A stretch of 64,000 bases of DNA from Nageia nagi (Eukaryota > Pinophyta), in contig JBITNC010000001.1 in the NCBI GenBank assembly GCA_050084985.1, positions 122,884,001-122,948,000 on the forward strand. Reading direction: 5' to 3'. The notes under the pieces were generated by a model. It did not search any database, was not told where the DNA came from, and saw nothing but the letters and a program-made list of their open reading frames with translations. A program made the translations under genes and the position numbers. Of this stretch, positions 1 through 12,280 are shown one piece after another (the stretch's first letter is position 1; each line of letters opens with the position of its first letter).

Positions 1-1620
1 ATATGGGTTCCTCTATCCTAGCTATTGTTACTAGCTTCTTCTAAAAATCTCTATTGATGATCTCATTTGGTTGGTAAATTAAGGATTAAATCATATTATC
101 CAATATGATATCAAATCAATTTGAGAGAAGAATTTCTTTCAAATTTTTGGGTGAGTTTACAAATGGTCCGAATGATTTATCATCGTACTCTTCTATATCT
201 TTCTATATTACAACAAATCCTTATATAGTACTATCTACCTCAATGTTCACCATTATTATCAATGGTGGTAGTTTGTTAGTTAGTATCTCCTTGGTGGTGT
301 CCTTTTTGTCCACCAATTTAGGGTCTATCCAATCCTTAGTTGTTACTTATCAGTATATCTCCCACTTTCCACTTGGTTATCTATTGATTCCTAAACTTCC
401 ATCAAGTTATTTTTTCAATCTAGTCCTAACAATGAACTTAGTTCCCTATTCCTATGTATCTCCATTTGTAGCATCTTCTTTTTGTATTCCTCCATAGTTG
501 ATCTCATAATTGGTTTTCATAAAATTTTCATAGCACGATTGAGTTGGTCACCTCATTTTTCTTCATTTATGTGTGTTTTCACTTTCTAAATTTGTCACTT
601 ATCCCTTGATCATATTCTCCTTTTATAATTTCTCCCTCTCAATCATCTTTTCCCCTTGTACACTTTCATTCCCTCATACTAATTCTTAATTAATCCTCAT
701 TCTCACCATATTGCACCCTACCCCATGGATGTCTTCCCCCTATATGTAGGAGATAATGTTCAAGGTAGCCCCTTTCTCAATTAGATATCATTTACAAACC
801 TATGGAAGGTTTTCTAAAAATATTATCCTAGTTTTTCTAAAGAATATTTCTCTTCCTGCTTCCCATGTAACCTAGTCTTGAAGTACAAACTTGATGGTAT
901 AAGTGCATAAGGTATTATGTACCCACTCATTGATTTTATGTGTCTAAGACTATGTTGAGTTTTCTATTTGTAGTAAATTATCTTTATACCACCTAATTTT
1001 TGGAATAATAATATGTGTTTGAAATTCCTTTTTTTAGGTTATCCACATTAGAAATACATTGGGAAATTCACAAAAAAAAAACTTATAGCTTTTATCTCTA
1101 TGAACCAAGTTGATCAACTTTGCTTTAATGTATTTTATCCATCAAATAATCCACTTCCTAAAGTTTTTCAATTTCCTCTAAAATCAATTTTGTAATGATT
1201 TTTGCAAAGGAAAAAAAGGTACCCACTTGTAACTATTAGTTTGTATTCTACTCAATCATCAAATCCTCTATTTTGTAGATATTCTAGTAATGAAACTATT
1301 GACCAATCAAATTGGTCGATATGGTTTTTATCTACAACCAAGAATTGATGGGTAAATGGAAAGGAATAATAAAAAGCTAAGAAAATTAATTCAATCATAA
1401 TAAATAGGGTTTCAAGCCTTTTATTAATATTGATAAATATAATATAGTTACAATGATGTTGTTATCACTCACTCAGCTCTCACACACTCTCTCTACCCTT
1501 GGTTCTCTTCTTATTAGAACCATTTTGTGGTTCATGTTCAATCAAAATAGATGAAGTGACTAACAAATAGTATTAAATTGTTAACTACTAATTAGATTTA
1601 GTTGATTTATAGTATGAAAT
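1..1620. other. Unassigned AT-rich flank, probable retroelement debris
   Basis: No intact gene is visible. The plus-strand open frame at 105-497 has no recognisable domain. Read on the minus strand, 100-900 gives lysine/glutamate-rich stretches broken by stops that faintly resemble gag leader sequence, but no motif is secure. From about 1330 to 1560 the sequence looks LTR-like in the minus direction, with AATAAA-type signals and a pyrimidine-rich CTCACACACTCTCTCTACC tract. It lies just downstream, on the minus strand, of the pol pseudogene that follows, so it may be the 3' end of that element. Confidence 0.3.
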
Positions 1621-1639
1621 TCTCTCTTAGTAACATCCC

Positions 1640-2150
1640 TACTAATATCCTCTCATTGATTTGGTAGAATAGGTAATATAGTGTAAAAATTAATATTTTA
1701 TTTACAACCTTTGGTCACTTGGCATTTCATACACCTAAACACATAGTGTATCACATGTTTTATTAGGCTTAAATAATAATATTTTTATTTTAGTTTTACT
1801 ATTATCTTATCTTATAAGAAATGCCTTCCAAAACCACCACTATGCATCTCTCTAATAAGATTTTCCATCATGGATACTTGAGAAATGTACAATTAAGTAT
1901 CTTTGAACAAGAAACCATATTAAAAGAATTAATATGTTCATATATTGTATTAAAATTTGCTGCATTGTTGGAATATTTTAAGAATTTAGTATCTTATGGA
2001 TATTGATCCTTCATTCTATCAAAACCAATGGATTTAATTTACATAATGTTCAACAACAAAACTCTCCCACTAGAAGTATCAACTACTTGGTTACTTTTAC
2101 CCAATTAGTGCTTAAGTGTGAAGGTATAACTAGTAATGTAATCTTATATT
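1640..2150 (-). pseudogene. Ty3/gypsy RNase H end + integrase zinc-binding segment, second copy
   Basis: This segment is a diverged duplicate of 3130-3580. Both, read on the minus strand, give the end of RNase H (here SYTFTLKH), a linker, and the H2C2 integrase N-terminal region (I-H-D/G-x-G-x-GGHFS-like). Shared stretches on the plus strand include ACTCTCCCACTA and CAACTACTTGG/CAACTAAGTGG. Stops and frameshifts are frequent and the integrase core is not repeated here. It is either a tandem duplication inside one element or the remnant of a second copy joined head-to-tail. It cannot be functional. Confidence 0.7.
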
Positions 2151-2179
2151 CTTTGTTCTTAGTTTTCTTAGTTATCATT

Positions 2180-4010
2180 TTGCCCTTAATCTTCTCTATC
2201 TCCATATGTTGTTTCATTGGTAACTCCTTTGTCTAATATGTCATTGGCTTAACTTTCTCATCTACCATTTCTAACATATTTTCTCCAACATAAGAGTAAA
2301 AATCAAAGAGAATAAATATTGATGAAACATATATGTTTGTATGTAGCTTAATTTAATGAGCATTATTAGAAAAATTTCTAATAATTTAACATATTCTAAT
2401 ATTTTTCATTTTTAACCTGTTGCATGTCTCTTTAGAAACTCATTCCATTATAAAAATACTATTATAAGATCTCCTTCAAGAAATGATATGAATCTTTTAT
2501 TTTGATATTTTTTCTTTCTATAAACTTTATTTCTTTTAGCAATCATCTATTTGATTTCATTATCCAATTCCTTCAAGTGTAGATTCATGTCTCCAACTAC
2601 ATATTCTTTCTCTGTACTATAGCTTTTACTAGATTTGTCACTCCCTTAGGTAACATTCCATAAGGGAATTTTCTAGTGTACCCCTTTATAATTGATTTAT
2701 TGTATGAAAACTTAGCTTTTGCTATCACCACATTCCATTAGAGTTTTTTCAATAACTAAACTCCTAAGAAAATTTCCAAGGCCCAAGTTCCCAACTTCAG
2801 TTTTTTAATACATATGAGGATGATATATAAAGATAACTTCAAACTTTTTATCTATCTTATACCATAACATTTTCTAAATGTAACCCATAAATTTTACATC
2901 CATATCAATTGTAATAGTTTTTGGTAGTCAATGCAACCTAATAATTTATTGAAAGAATTATTTTTTCATGGTGTTGGCATCTTCATTCTTTTGGCAATTG
3001 ATAAAATATGCCATTTCGAAAAATCTATCTACCATGACAAGAAAATTGTCAATCACTCTCTATGTTTTTAGCAATTTTAACATAAAATCAATATTTATAT
3101 CCTTTAATGGATTCTTTAGAATGGGTAATAGAGTGTACAAATCAATATTTTGCTTACAACCTTTAGCCACTTAGCCATGTAGTTCATCACATATTTTATC
3201 ATGCTTAGGAAATAAATATTTTCTTTGAGTTTTACTATTGTCTTGGCTTAGGAGAAATGACCTCCAAGACCACAACCATGTATCTCCCTAGTAAGATTCT
3301 CCATCATCAATCCTTAAGCAACATATAATTATTTATCTTTGAATAAGAATCCATTTTGAAAAAGTAATATGTCCATACCTTGTGTTCAAATTTATTGAAC
3401 TATTGGAATGCTCCTTTAAATTCACTATCTTATCCATACTAATCCTTAATTTCATTAAAGGCAATGGATTCAATTTGAATAGTATTCAATAACAAAAAAA
3501 TACTCTCCCACTAAAAGTATCAACTAAGTGGTTTCTTTAACATGATTTGTTCTTAAGTGTAAAGGTATAAATTGTAGGGTATTCAACCCATTCATTATGC
3601 CTTGTGCTTAATTTCCTTTGGTTGTTAATATATTACAATGCTTGGTGATGTAAATAAAATAAATTCTTTGGGTAATAAATAATGCCTCTAATATTTTAAC
3701 ACTTGAACTACAACATAAACCTTTTTCTCACACATAAAATATTTTTATTGAGCCTCATTTAATTTATAGTTGAATCATGTAATTGGTCTTCATTATTTAT
3801 TAAAAATAGCCTCAATTAGATTTCCACTAGTATCATAATCCTCTTGAAATATTTTTGTAACATCTAAACTACTCAATAGTGGTTACCTAATCATCATTCT
3901 CTTAAATAATTTTAAACTATTTTCAGCCTCTTTCTTCCATACAAAAATTACCTTTTTAAATAACATCTCCTCAACTTGAGAGAGAATATCTTAATTCAAA
4001 AGCTTCACCA
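2180..4010 (-). pseudogene. Ty3/gypsy pol pseudogene: RNase H, integrase, chromodomain start
   Basis: On the minus strand this reads, in order: the RT-RNase H connection and RNase H (about 4010-3570; motifs KYFMCEKKVYVVVQVLKY and RHYLLPKEFILFT); the H2C2 zinc finger of integrase (3400-3130; IHGCGLGGHFS); the integrase core (3120-2780; VDRFFEMAYFINCQKN, then RLH-LPKTI and DVKFMGYI, then a YHP motif where YHPQTDGQ is usual); the GPY-like end (2640-2280; GMLPKG); and KKTKNKEYK near 2180, like the start of a chromodomain. This order and these motifs are those of plant Ty3/gypsy chromoviruses. Several stops and frameshifts (for example the TAG and TAA codons in the RNase H-integrase linker) make it a relic. 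The upstream RT, PR and gag are not recognisable in 4010-5111. Confidence 0.85.
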
Positions 4011-5111
4011 CTAGCATATGGTTCTTCTACTTTAGTTCATCTATTTATTTATCCATATGAAGATTGTGATAAGTATTACATGCATTAGTAGAAATGAATC
4101 TTCATCTAAGAAGAGAGCATTTATTTGAAATTATAAAGGAAAATAAAAATGGGAAAATAATATAATATTTGAGGGAATAAACACATCAAAACAATGATTT
4201 AAGAGAGTAAAAATATAAACACAATTATTTATATCTCATATTAGAATACACATTGAATTTTACATGGATTATAGGAATTTAAACAAAAATAAAAGATAGA
4301 TAAAATACTTGATGATATAAAATCTAACATAAAGGTATAACATGATAGAAACAAACTAATAATCAAAGTAAGCTATAGTCACCTAAGGGACTAACATGAT
4401 TGATTTTTCAAAGGATGCTCCTACATTAAGCTTTCTATATTATTATAGAGAAAAATCATATTTAGATGAAGGATTGTGGCCTTGAAAATATATCAATACT
4501 ATAAAACAAAGGCTTATAGAATACCAAAGAGTTAAAAAAAATGTGTTAACCTTTTCTAGTTCATTTAATCTTTTTAAAATACATGAGATGTTGGTAAGGC
4601 TTTAAGAAACTACTTGACCTTCAACCTCCAACTAATACAGGTAGACCTTGCTTTGGGATCCTGATGTACAGTGATAGTTAATAACTTATTTATTATTGGA
4701 AATGATTATGCACTTGGAATTACTAAGTGGGTGTGAATGATAAGGCTTAGAGCTCTATTTTACCTTTATTTAACATTGAGATTGTAACCTCATAGTAATG
4801 GTGGTGGGGAAGAATAAGTTAAAAATAAAAGATATGAAGAAAATATGAATTTTATTCTATCACATTGTTCTTGTAATAGATCTATCAAATCTAATTACAA
4901 GGATGAGGCTCAAGATTCTAAATATATTGGATGTGAGCTTGAATGGGAGTATGTACTAGCAATTATTTATGTTAAAAAAGATTATGATTTTTCTTTTATG
5001 AAAATTCTACTAATTCATTCAATATAAAAATATAAATAGAAAGTTGATCTATCATGTACTCTATTAGTAATGAGAAATAATTAGAGAAAGGAAAATATGG
5101 TTTAAACTATC
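4011..5111. other. Gene-free interval left of element A
   Basis: No coding similarity or structured RNA recognised. The 60-codon open frame at 4845-5027 has no family features. This is the host-side flank into which element A inserted; its last five bases (CTATC) form the left target-site duplication candidate. Confidence 0.5.
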
Positions 5112-5844
5112 TTTTAACACCTAAAAAGGAATTTTAATTTAATTAAAATATCCTTTTTAGTTATTTGAAATGATTTATTTAATTTATTAAATAAATACCT
5201 TTATCAATGTGCATTCTCATATACCTTTATATTTATGCTAATAGGTCGATCAACATCATAATTAGCCCAAGGAGGAGCCTTGGAAATATACATGTTATGT
5301 ATAAATGTTGATGGGTGTGCATAATCATAGATAGGACATGATCTAACACAATCTTGAATGCTTGATAGGTGACAATTACTTGCGTCATTATTGACTAGTA
5401 TTTCTCAACATCACCTATCATTTCTAGAAATTCTTATACTTTGAGGTTCACATTCTTGCTATCTTTTACTCATCTGTGATTGATATTTTGAGGATATAAG
5501 GAAAGATGAAGACATCAAACAAATGGCAAGGCTAAACTAGAAAGGTAGTTAAGTGATATCATTGGGTTCATGATGTTGTCATTGGATTGAGGTTAATATA
5601 TCCACTTCATTCTTTGAAGAAGCTCATCATGCATCCCATTTCATCCAAATATCACCTTCGATCATCATCACAAGTAAATACAAGTTTGTATCTTTCATAA
5701 TTCCAATTTTGATAGGTTAAGGTCAAATATATCATTATCATCACTTGTATTAAAGTTTTTATAATTTTGTGGCTAAATTGGTAAATTGAATATTCTATAA
5801 ATAACCCTAATTTAAAATAGTTTTATTATTTTTTAGTGATAACA
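5112..5844 (+). repeat. 5' LTR of element A
   Basis: Matches 12281-13015 along its whole length, including the stretch GCCCAAGGAGGAGCCTTGGA and the final ATAACA. Positions 5121-5160 form a near-perfect palindrome (CTAAAAAGGA ... TCCTTTTTAG). Confidence 0.9.
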
Positions 5845-5866
5845 ATTGATGAACCTGATTTCTTTT
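5845..5866 (+). other. Primer-binding-site-like sequence of element A
   Basis: The interior starts ATTGATGAACCTGATTTC directly after the LTR. It is not the usual initiator-Met site (TGGTATCAGAGC), but it resembles the sequences just inside the LTR of element B (TTTAGTGAACTTAATGTG at 16680) and of the 60-kb element (TTGGAACCTGACATTC at 60599). The priming tRNA is unknown. Confidence 0.4.
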
Positions 5867-5951
5867 CAATACATCACTATATCCTTCACTTTTTGCACTA
5901 AAATATTAGTATTTTGGATAGGAATAATATCAATTTCTAAGTGTGGTAGAA

Positions 5952-8001
5952 ATGGATACACCCATTGCTTCAAATCAAGAAAACCCTAAATGTCCTCTTA
6001 TACAAAAGAAAAAAATTAGGATGAAGAACAAGTACATGAATGTGCCTATAAGACATAGTGAAAGAATACATAAACTTTAGTTACATGATGAATATGACAA
6101 TGCACTACAAGATTGTAGTCACTTAGCTAAGGAAGATGTAGAAACAAGTCTATTAGAATCTAAGGAACTCCCACCCAATACATTAGAGGTAATTACCAAT
6201 ATATTTTCCACTCATCATGGTAGAAAATTATTATTTACGAAGGAATGTCTTCCTCTCTTTATTCAAAGATTTCAAAAAATTGATATTGAAGTTAAACACC
6301 TCCTAGGGTCTACCCTAGATATTGATCCCGAATATGCTAAACAAAGGTAAATGATCCAACAAACATAAAATGATATGAATTTAACCCCTTGTCTTTAAAC
6401 CTATAAGTACTTGAATCCTTCATATGTAGATCCATTATAGAACATCATCCTTAAACACTATGACCAAAACCAACCACCTAAATGTCATCTAGATCCTAGA
6501 GATGTTGTTGAGCCTAGTACCATCGCTACCCTCCTCAACCAAAATCTTATCCAAAGCATCTCGATTCCTTGATATCCTGAAATAGATTTTGTAATCCATT
6601 ATATTTTTCCTACCCTTATGAATATCAAGAAGATGATATCAATGAAGAAGAACTAATTAACATCATAAAATATGAAGCATTTAACAAATCCATTGTCCCT
6701 ATTAGTTGGATGGAAGAACAAGATCCTACCATAGAATTCAGATTAAGAAGAAGACTTGGATGGTTAGATGCAAAATATGCCATCTTGTACAAATAATTGA
6801 GCTTCTTAAAGCTCAATATAAACTTCACAATAGCTTCACCTAAATGCAAAATGGAGATTGTAAGTGAAATAATGAAAAACCTTGAACATAAAAAGATTCA
6901 TTATTTTGGATTATTCTCAAGGTTAGCTAAGGAAAAAAATAAAGACATTAGTAGACCATTGCAACCAACCAATTTGAATGATGCACTTAAACAACTATTA
7001 TTGTTAAATAAGTAAAGGTATTCTATCAAAGACTCCATTAATAAGTTCACACCCATGATTTCATGAGGTACTAACTACCCCTTTTGCCATCACATCTATA
7101 AGAAAAGGTATGAAAAGTAGGTAACATTTACTATGTTTGATGGTCATTCTAATCCAAGAATACATTTACAAACATATCATTTAGAAGCTATTTCATTTGA
7201 AAATGATGATGATTTGTTGTCTAAATTATTTCCTTTAAGTTTAAAATCTAAATCATTTCTATGGTTTAGTAGTTTGCCTAATGATAGTATTACATGTTTT
7301 AATGATGTTGTTAAAGTATTCTTGGATCAATACAAGTTGTTCATTACTGAAGATCCATCTCCCTTATTCATGTATAACCTCAAACAAAAACAAGGTCATC
7401 TTGTTAGTGATTTTATTATAGAATGGTCCAAGGTAGCCAATCAAGTCCAAATTCCCACTAAAGAAAAGAAACATCTCCTTTTACATGCCTTATTACCATC
7501 CTATAGATGTGCTTTCTCAAATTTTCAAGACTACCCTTAGGAAAATTTAATAGATAATATGATTTCAAATAAGCCCATCATAAATCATTTAATCAACCTT
7601 TATACAACATGAAGAAAAATTTACCCCTCAAACTCACTTAACCCGACAAGCCTAGAAGGATACAACACCAAACCTAACCTAAAGTGAACATGGTTGCTAG
7701 GGTCAACCATGATGATATTGAAGTATGGAAACCTAATAACTATATAAAATATACTAAATTTGATAAAGAAATTTGTGAGGTCCTAGATTGTTTAGTTCCC
7801 ATGAACCTAGTGTGTAATCCATCGATAAAAGAGACACCTTGCATTAAACCTCTAGGCTATCTAGCACATATCTTTTGTAATTTCTATAGGCAAGTTGGTC
7901 ATTCAACAAAAGAGTGTTGTCATTTGAAAAATATAATCCATGATTTGCATTGTAAGGGTAAGTTTAAATTTGATCATGAAGTTTCAAATGAATTTTTTTA
8001 G
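5952..8001 (+). pseudogene. gag pseudogene of element A
   Basis: An ATG at 5952 opens a lysine-rich N-terminal segment ending in IRHSERIHKL before a TAG. Open pieces continue at about 6797-7015, 7133-7540 and 7684-8001 in different frames. The 7133-7540 piece is a retrotransposon gag domain (FDGHSNPRIHL; LFPLSLKSKSFLWFSSLP; VVKVFLDQY). The last piece carries a zinc-knuckle variant, CNFYRQVGHSTKEC (7876-7916), followed by a helical tail (LKNIIHDL). This C-x2-H/Y ... GHxTxxC form is typical of plant Tat/Athila-type gag proteins rather than chromovirus CCHC knuckles (family knowledge). Gag would package element RNA in cytoplasmic particles. At least three frame changes and several stops show that it is dead. 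Confidence 0.85.
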
Positions 8002-8690
8002 TAACATAGATATAAAGCAATGCAAAAGAACCTCCTACAAAATGGACCCATACACCAATAAAACCAAAGGATGAAGATCTTCAATAATCCATTCCCTCAA
8101 TTCAATAAGGTAGATCTTGATGATGATGGAAAGAAATTATAGACCAATGCCTAAACTATAGCTCCAATTGTCGATTCCAGGTATGATTTGTGATATTCAT
8201 GGTGTTTAGGCTATTTCATGAGTTATTCTCTTATATCATTTCTTTTGTATCTTACTTTTTCATCATATTATCAACATTCCTTCATGTTTTATTGACATGT
8301 GCTTGCTTGTCTTCTTCATACCCTAGTAGCACTATTACAATCTAGCATCACCATTACGTTCTATGCTTTTAACTTATAACTATCTTCATCTTTTCCATTT
8401 TTTGTGTGTTTTTTATGGATGATTTTCCTTTTGCATAATCATGTCATGTAGGCTCTTTAGCTCATGGTGATATATCATATGGGGTAGAGACTACAATATC
8501 TCTATCTATCTTTGTAGAGCACATATGTGCTCATCCCTAGCTATCAACTATTCATGTAGGCTTACAACCTATGGCTATAATGCTGCTATTTGCTAGTCTA
8601 GGCCTTTCAAGAGTTGTATAGGTTTTAGTTCCTCTTTAGGTTATGTATCTTTTAAGTTTTTAGGGTTGTGTTAGTATACTTGAGGTGTCA
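8002..8690. other. Spacer between gag and antisense PMD in element A
   Basis: AT- and pyrimidine-rich sequence without a recognisable coding motif. The PR and RT of a complete Ty3 element would be expected here and are absent. Confidence 0.5.
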
Positions 8691-9960
8691 ATAAAGGGGA
8701 GAGCAAGTCCTAATGTTGATGGCCTAGATGGATCCACCATCTAGGATGGTAGAAGTAGGTTGTTGGTTTCCATAGGCTCCTCTGCATCCATGAAATTCTC
8801 TTTTTTTATTGGGTCCTCCTCCTTCTCCTACTCTCCCTCATCCTCAAGGACTAGTGGCACATGCCTCATTATGTCTAACCATCATCAGTACTCAAAAGTG
8901 TGCTAATGATAGGGGGTAGGTACTTTAGAGGCATGATACTTAAGCATCTCTCACTCTACACTCCATTTTGGCATAACCAACATCCCTAGGGGAATGGTAT
9001 GATATCTATAGTATCGATCCATGGTCAGCCACATCCTAGGAATTGACACATCTTGTATCATGTCAAACTATTTAAGGACCATGTTAGGTTTATATAAGTC
9101 TATCACCTCACCTTGGATATGATAAGGGATCATACTCCATGATAGCTCATAGTCTATCTCCTCAATGCTATAGTTCAAAATAAGGATCCTAGGTGATGTT
9201 ATCCTTATCTAGTAAGTCTAGCAGTCTATGATACTTCTCAACCCCTCATGTCCCACTCATTTGCTATGTAGTCTACCATCAAAACTAATGAGGCATATCT
9301 TCCCATATGGTATCAGGTAAGCAAGTCTTGGCCACCTTAATGTGCTTGTACTCCTAGGATTACAAGATGAATGAGTGTGCCATGATCCCACCTCCCTTCT
9401 TCGTAGAGATAAAGTTATGAAGATCCATGTACATCATGGCTAGTATAAAGGGGAGCCATGCATATCTCTCCCTATAGAGGCATATCCCCAATACTATGGG
9501 TATGTAGCTTGTGTGAGAGTGCTCATGATTTTTTCACCATATAGGATTGTGTTAATAAAAATGACCACATAGAGTTTGAACCATCAAACTATGTCTATGT
9601 CCTTTGGGGAAATATACATGGTGTTGTGAAGGGGTGCACCCTTCTTTTGTTACTGGTAGTCCTATTCCCCTATCAACTAGTAGAAATCATCCTCCATCTC
9701 AACCATTGATAGAGTCACCCTCTTAACCAGTGTACCCTTCATGGGTAACCATAGTATGTGATGTATGTTAGCCAAGATGATGATGATCTCTCCTATTGGT
9801 AGGTGGAATGTATTAGTGTCATCACACTAACACTACATGAGGATAATCAAGAAGTACTTGTAACATGGGATATGTGACATGCCCCATATGTGACCTAACT
9901 TAGAAGCATCTAACCATGTTCTCTCTACTATTGTTAGCTCAAACTCTGCTTCCACATTCA
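8690..9960 (-). pseudogene. Plant mobile domain (PMD) pseudogene, antisense in element A
   Basis: On the minus strand, starting near 9960, the reading gives an N-terminal region with GHIWGMSHIP, then NTFHLPIGE (9788-9814), the most recognisable block of the plant mobile domain (PF10536, 'aminotransferase-like'), followed by IHHILWLPMKGTLV. Lower coordinates (9060-8900) give SIPRMWLTMDRYYRYHTIPL and WSVE-like text from the later part of the domain. Stops such as the TAGs in 9830-9850 and near 9670 break the frame. PMD proteins include the Arabidopsis nuclear proteins MAIN and MAIL1, and the domain is also found in transposable elements. Here it lies wholly inside an LTR element, opposite in strand to gag. 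A separate nested DNA transposon is an alternative, but no terminal inverted repeats were seen. Confidence 0.75.
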
Positions 9961-11622
9961 TGGCTAGACTCTATGGCTTGTAATGCATTAGGTAGACTTG
10001 ATACTACATCCATGTACAAATAAAATTTATTTATAACAATACCATAAAAATAAAAAATTGAAGCTAAAACAAGTAAAATTGGCATAATTAATCATTTTTA
10101 TTGAACAAACTTATCTTAACATCTTAATTTTTTAAACTTTTAAGTGTAAGATTGTCTTAAAGTTTGTACAAAATCTAAATTTTAAGTTTTGAACAAATTT
10201 TCAATCCAATGATGACATTAGGAAGCCAATAGTGCCATCTTGTTTTAGGAATCATTTTCTAAAATTTATTGAAATCCATTATATTCTTTCACCCTTTTAC
10301 AATAAAAATAATTTTGTTTCCCTCCATGTATGCCTAAACCTATCATAATAGTTTTATCCTAAATTTTTTGATAATTTCCAAATTTAATCAAAACTCAACC
10401 AAACTAAAAATTTAATCCACCAAAAACATCCTAATCTATGCATAGATTGAGAATATGATGAAAATTTTAGTACTTGTTTCCCCTTAGGTGAAGAACAAAC
10501 AATAAGAACCCTATGACCCTATTGTGAGGTAATATTCTAAGCCATGTGTGCAATAATAAACCTTATCCAAGCCAATTGCACTCCTATAGATGTCACACAA
10601 CCTTAATAAGTAGGAACTAACTTGTAGACCAAAGCTCAAAATCCACCAATCAAGCATGTACTAATGAATTCCAATCCTACCTATTTATAAACTATTTTGC
10701 AACCCTTTTTTCCAAATTGACCATTTCACTTACCAATTAGATAAGTGAGAACCTCTTTTTGTCATTGAATTTTAGCATGTATGGTCATGGATAGTCTTTT
10801 GATACCTAGATCTCACCATAACCCAACATTGCCACTAGGATTGTAGCAACACCACTAGCTTCACTTTTCACTTTTTTAAAAAAATTTAGAAGTTTAGCTT
10901 GCACTTGACCTGTATGGATTAAAAAAATATTTGTTTCATCAAATTAACTCAAATATATCAAAACTTTCTTCAAGGAAAATTGGTCAAATTTAAATGGTCA
11001 TTATCTTTAAAATTGGAAGCATTTTGTGTGTTTCAAGGCATTATGTGACACTTTTTCTTATCATGGAGGCAATTCTTAATGTTTATATCTTTCTTTTCTC
11101 AAATTTGTCTTCTTAACCCAGCATCATCACTGTGTTCTAGTGCTACCAATGGGATAACAAATAAAATTGGGTCATTTTTTTCTTATCGATCTTATGTGAA
11201 TGATAATAAACAAAAAAATATGTTTTTGCTTACATCTACTTAATGAATATCAAAATTTATTCATACTACACTTGTCAATTTGCATAGGATGAAAAATATT
11301 ATTTTTTATCAAGGTCTTACATTGCATGTATCATATCAACTACCTTTAAATTGTTATATGTTATCCATTATTTATCTCTTGGCACATTTTTCAAAAATAA
11401 CTTTTCCTAAAATTGCACATGTCTCAATATCTCTCTTGTCATTTTCTAAAATTGATTATTGTTGAATTGTATCATTATTGTTGTTCACATTAGGCTTATC
11501 AATCTATAAAGGAACACTTCTTATCTTTAGAAATGTTTGTCTACTCATTAATCATATCTTATCTATTATTGCAAAAATGATGATTATCAATATCATTTAT
11601 TACTCTTAATATTCTTAACAGC
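9961..11622. other. Non-coding interior of element A upstream of the PMD gene
   Basis: No motif recognised on either strand. Position suggests it could hold the 5' flank of the antisense PMD gene and the start of the 3' untranslated region of the element. Confidence 0.4.
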
Positions 11623-11893
11623 AAAATCCATGGAAACATGGTGTCTTGGGGCAAGAAAGGGTCATCCATATCAAAAATCCATGGAAACATGGTGGTTTGG
11701 GGCTACCAAGTTGGTCAATTTTATCATTTGATGTCTTTGTAAGAAAGGTTCATCCGTATCAAAAATTCATGGAAACATGTTGTCTTGGCACAACCAATTG
11801 GTCACTCTTCCGACATGATGCCTTTGTAAAGAAGGGTAATTCTTGTCAAAAATCCATGGCAACATGGTGTCTTGGAAAACCATTTTTATCAAC
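11623..11893 (+). repeat. Minisatellite, about 87-bp unit, in the 3' zone of element A
   Basis: The core AAAAATCCATGGAAACATGG recurs at 11623, 11673, 11761 and 11848, each followed by (T)GTCTTGG. The later units are 87-88 bp apart; the first is shortened to 50 bp by an internal deletion. The open frame across it is a by-product of the repeat. Tandem repeats in the zone upstream of the 3' LTR are known from Tat/Ogre-type elements. Confidence 0.85.
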
Positions 11894-12265
11894 ATAAATT
11901 AGTAATCTTTAATCATCACTCTTGTTGGATAAGTCATCAAGAATAGGCTTTCATTCTTATCACTTATCATATTATCGATATCATGATGTTAATGTTTATA
12001 TTTGAGATATCTTATGCAAAAATATTTCTTCTCTAAGCTCTTTACAGGTTCCTTGCACTTTGCCTCAAATTACTCCTATGACGAGAGTTCCATCATGTTG
12101 CAACCAAGTCAAAGAGGGGGCATAATATAGGAAAAAAATTGGGTTGTCTAAAGCTTCCACCATGAGAGAACTTTTCAAGGAGTATTTTCTTACTCTTACA
12201 TTTTTTCTTGAATATACTTTGAATTATTCTTTGATTTTCTTTGTTCCAAAAGTATCATAACATAT

Positions 12266-12280
12266 TAAAAGTAGGGCATC
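12266..12280 (+). other. Candidate polypurine tract of element A
   Basis: The purine-rich AAAAGTAGGG lies directly before the 3' LTR start (TGTTAAAACC at 12281). A stronger purine run, AAAGAGGGGG, occurs 160 bp further upstream at 12111-12120. Confidence 0.4.

Noticed and set aside
105-497. 130-codon plus-strand frame
   Set aside because: Low-complexity composition, no domain, no start context; probably the complement of retroelement debris.
11646-11897. 83-codon open frame with repeated Trp/Gly motifs
   Set aside because: Produced by the 87-bp minisatellite of element A.
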